The position numbers and the translations under genes are program-made. A stretch of DNA of 8,692 bases from NCBI GenBank assembly GCA_945871755.1, contig CAMBWV010000022.1, positions 1-8,692 on the forward strand, written 5' to 3'. The notes beneath the pieces were generated by a model. That model was not told the origin of the DNA, ran no database searches, and saw only the letters and a program-made list of their open reading frames with translations. This document shows positions 7,009-8,692 of the stretch, in pieces (positions within the stretch are counted from its first letter, which is position 1; each line of letters begins with the position of its first letter). This stretch comes from an uncultured Bacteroidales bacterium. Its GTDB lineage: Bacteria > Bacteroidota > Bacteroidia > Bacteroidales > Bacteroidaceae.

Positions 7009-7063
7009 CTAGCTGACCAGCGCGGCGGCAGGCCCAGGCGAACAGCCCGCCTGCCCCAGCTAG
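7009..7063 (+). promoter_or_regulatory. Intergenic stem-loop between susD and the third operon gene
   Basis: The 88-base gap after susD contains two nested inverted repeats: ctagctg (7009-7015) with cagctag (7057-7063), and ggcaggc (7027-7033) with gcctgcc (7049-7055). A further ggc/gcc pair (7037-7039, 7045-7047) sits inside. No T run follows (gtcacacaaaag), so it is not a complete intrinsic terminator. It probably lets transcription through while stabilising or marking the mRNA, which could set different levels of the SusCD pair and the downstream lipoprotein. Confidence 0.6.
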
Positions 7064-7084
7064 GTCACACAAAAGATAACAACC

Positions 7085-8314
7085 ATGAAAATTTTCAATA
7101 AGATTGCAGCGCTGGCTCTCGTGGTGGCAGGATTCACGGCTTGTAACGAGGCCGAAGATTTCGACCGTTACGCTGACCACACCTATAGCAACGCAATAGA
7201 GCTGGGACACTTCACCTCCCTCTACGATGCCAACAGCAAGTACACCTACGGAGCCGTGATAACCCTCAACGCCGAGGGCGACACCATCCTCTACATGTAC
7301 AGCACGGGCAAGGCAGGCAACTTCGATGAGGGCAAGACCCGTACGCTCTTCACGGCAGATACCCTCAACTACGATCAGAAGACTGGCGTTGTCACTGCCA
7401 AGGCCGATACCTCCTATTATGACGAGGGCGAAACCTTCGGCGTACAGTTCACCATGGCAGAAATGCTCGACGGCGAACGCTTTGCCGTTGACATCGCCTA
7501 TGGTTCCAAAAACGAGACAGCCATCCTCAAGCGCAACAACACCGACATTCCGCCCGTACAGGGTAAGTGGTCTGTTGCCGACGCTACAGGAGAACTGACA
7601 ACCTACACCTTCGGCATTGACAGCACCGTAGTTATCAACGACAACGAAGAAGCTGCCGGTAAGTATGAGACTGACGGACGTAATATCATCGTTAAGAATG
7701 ACGCGGGTGCAACCGTGGCCTCCTTCGCCTACAACGATAACTATCAGCTCACCTGCACCAGCAGCGAGAACGCCGTCATGACACGTATGACCAACCTGCC
7801 CGAGCCCGAATTCTTCTACCCCATCTATGAGGGTAACTTCATCTTCGCTACGGCTGACCTCGAAGGCAAATCAGGTCACCTCTTCGAAGGCGAGATCCCT
7901 GGCTACATCTGCCAGAGCGATAAGGACCCCAGTCGTTACCTGCTCGCTCCCTTCATCTACAATGAAGATGGTATGATCTTCACCATGGACGAGGCTGGCA
8001 AGATTGCCGTTGATGCCCAGTTCACAGGTGCTGTGCACAAGCAATATGGAGAAGTTTTCGCTACTGATATTGTCACTGCAGGCTATGCCTCCAACTTCCC
8101 TAACGCCAAGAGCCACTACGATGAAAGCCTCCACACCTTCTACTTCGACCTCATTTACCACGTATCTGCAGGTGTCTTCGGTGCATGGGAGGATACCTTC
8201 AAGGTAACGGGAGAAGCCACGAACAAGAAGCACTTCAAGCCTGGCAAGAAGACGCTCGACCTGACTAAGAAAGGCTTCAACTTCAACGCAAACTTCCCCC
8301 TGCGTCAGAAGTAA
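7085..8314 (+). CDS. Surface lipoprotein of unassigned family in SusE/SusF position
   Basis: A 409-residue lipoprotein. The signal peptide ends in FTAC (17-20), with Cys20 lipidated and acidic residues following (NEAED), as expected for surface export. I do not recognise the family with certainty. The chain is beta-rich with no membrane segments and seems to have three parts: about 25-150 (aromatic and acidic, with YTYGAVITLNAEGD and TFGVQFTMAEML), about 159-236 (starting GKWS and containing YETDGRNIIVKND, a lipocalin-like layout), and about 245-395 (FFYPIYEGNF ... FYFDLIYHVSAGVFGAWEDTF, rich in Tyr and Phe). Position after susCD argues for a ligand-binding accessory protein of the import complex, like SusE/SusF, which bind starch outside the cell. 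No hydrolase motif is seen. The start ATG follows an A-rich leader (cacaaaagataacaacc) without Shine-Dalgarno. A strong terminator begins 24 bases after the stop. Confidence 0.85.
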   Translation: MKIFNKIAALALVVAGFTACNEAEDFDRYADHTYSNAIELGHFTSLYDANSKYTYGAVITLNAEGDTILYMYSTGKAGNFDEGKTRTLFTADTLNYDQKTGVVTAKADTSYYDEGETFGVQFTMAEMLDGERFAVDIAYGSKNETAILKRNNTDIPPVQGKWSVADATGELTTYTFGIDSTVVINDNEEAAGKYETDGRNIIVKNDAGATVASFAYNDNYQLTCTSSENAVMTRMTNLPEPEFFYPIYEGNFIFATADLEGKSGHLFEGEIPGYICQSDKDPSRYLLAPFIYNEDGMIFTMDEAGKIAVDAQFTGAVHKQYGEVFATDIVTAGYASNFPNAKSHYDESLHTFYFDLIYHVSAGVFGAWEDTFKVTGEATNKKHFKPGKKTLDLTKKGFNFNANFPLRQK

Positions 8315-8337
8315 AAAGTTGAGCTTTTGATATTCTC

Positions 8338-8377
8338 GCGAGGCTGCGCCCTTTAGGTGCAGCCTCGCTTGTTTTTT
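8338..8377 (+). terminator. Strong intrinsic terminator of the susCD operon
   Basis: gcgaggctgc (8338-8347) pairs perfectly with gcagcctcgc (8359-8368). The stem can extend inward by three more pairs (gcc with ggt, one of them G-U) to leave the loop cttta. It is followed at once by ttgtttttt (8369-8377). It starts 24 bases after the stop of the third gene and marks the operon end. Confidence 0.93.
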
Positions 8378-8390
8378 GGGGGTGGGGCTG

Positions 8391-8467
8391 GCTTTTTCGG
8401 AGATTTCAGGCTTTCTGGAGATTCCAGAGCGCTTCGCTTTTCTGGATTGCTTTGCTTTTCGGAGTAA
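8391..8467. repeat. Patch of decayed ~18-19-bp direct repeats
   Basis: Four imperfect units follow one another: gctttttcggagatttcag (8391-8409), gctttctggagattccaga (8410-8428), gcttcgcttttctggatt (8431-8448) and gctttgcttttcggagta (8449-8466). The last two are clear copies at an 18-bp period; the first two are related to each other. tctggagattccaga (8414-8428) is also a short inverted repeat. No coding content is seen. This may be slipped-strand repeat expansion downstream of the terminator. Confidence 0.5.
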
Positions 8468-8547
8468 CTACTCAGGCCGTTCTAGAATGCGAGACAACGT
8501 AGCTCTAGGCTTGTATCAGATATGAAAGACAAAAACCAAGATAAACC
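8468..8547. other. Intergenic spacer, nothing recognised
   Basis: Between the short-repeat patch and the large hairpin I see no gene, promoter with both Bacteroidetes boxes, or RNA. The tail after the hairpin (8676-8692) is likewise unassigned, and the next gene lies beyond the window. Confidence 0.4.
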
Positions 8548-8675
8548 CCTTGAAGAGTCTGGGGGCTTCGCCCTGGTGTTTGGGTTTCGGCTGGGTCTTA
8601 TAAGAGCAAGCTCTTAACGCCCCACCCGAAACCCAAACCCCACCTTCTTTCAGAAGGCCTTCAGCCTCTTCAAGG
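8548..8675. repeat. Large ~128-nt imperfect hairpin (nested inverted repeats)
   Basis: Nested arms stack around one axis. ccttgaagag (8548-8557) pairs with ctcttcaagg (8666-8675). ctgggggctt (8559-8568) pairs, with three G-U pairs, with 8655-8664. gtttgggtttcgg (8578-8590) pairs perfectly with ccgaaacccaaac (8626-8638) and continues outward to 8574/8642 past one mismatch. tggg (8592-8595) pairs with ccca (8621-8624). taagagc (8601-8607) pairs with gctctta (8610-8616) at the tip. It is downstream of the operon terminator and has no T run after the outer arm. It could be an intergenic palindromic element, a MITE or a small structured RNA. A short frame (ATG 8522 to TAA 8617) runs into it and is not judged to be a gene. 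Confidence 0.7.
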
Positions 8676-8692
8676 CGATAAACAGGAAATAA

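Noticed and set aside
8522..8617. 31-codon plus-strand frame after the operon
   Set aside because: It runs into the large hairpin, ends at its tip, and has no promoter with both boxes; more likely chance.

Overview
The window looks like chromosomal DNA of a Bacteroidales bacterium, most likely a Prevotella-type gut or oral anaerobe. The reasons are: a SusC/SusD-type outer-membrane pair followed by a third lipoprotein; two well-formed Bacteroidetes promoters (TTTG, 19-20 nt, TAnnTTTG); start codons with A-rich leaders and no Shine-Dalgarno sequence; and a truncated first gene ending in the 'YDLQGR ... GKKVLQIR' tail common on Prevotella secreted proteins. Genus is an inference. Nothing in the window fixes it.

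Layout. (1) Bases 1-122 are the 3' end of a plus-strand gene for a secreted or surface protein. (2) Bases 123-315 separate it from a convergent gene and hold a perfect 48-bp palindrome that should terminate transcription from both sides, plus a second GC-rich hairpin. (3) Bases 316-1647 (minus) encode a stand-alone AAA ATPase of the DUF4143 type with a C-terminal PD-(D/E)xK-like domain. (4) Bases 1648-2472 are a long, feature-rich intergenic region between two divergent transcription units. It holds the ATPase promoter, an array of 33-bp tandem repeats each carrying the palindrome TGAACGTTCA (degenerate in the last), a 103-bp element bounded by 21-bp inverted repeats, the susC promoter and an unusually long (~360 nt) susC leader. 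(5) Bases 2473-8314 (plus) encode SusC-like TonB-dependent transporter, SusD-like lipoprotein and an unassigned surface lipoprotein, in that order. (6) Bases 8315-8692 hold a strong intrinsic terminator, a patch of decayed short repeats and a ~128-nt imperfect hairpin.

How the genes work together. The SusC-like barrel and SusD-like lid should form a TonB-powered outer-membrane complex that captures and imports an oligomeric nutrient. The third lipoprotein sits in the SusE/SusF position and probably binds ligand or assists at the cell surface. No glycoside hydrolase, peptidase, hybrid two-component sensor, SusR or sigma/anti-sigma pair is present, so the substrate cannot be read from this window. 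Regulation may act through the long leader and the susD-lipoprotein intergenic hairpin. The ATPase is an independent unit with its own promoter.

The most interesting non-coding structures are the palindrome-bearing 33-bp repeat array abutting the ATPase promoter, the inverted-repeat element beside it, the long susC leader and the large 3'-end hairpin. No complete, clearly novel multi-gene system was identified.
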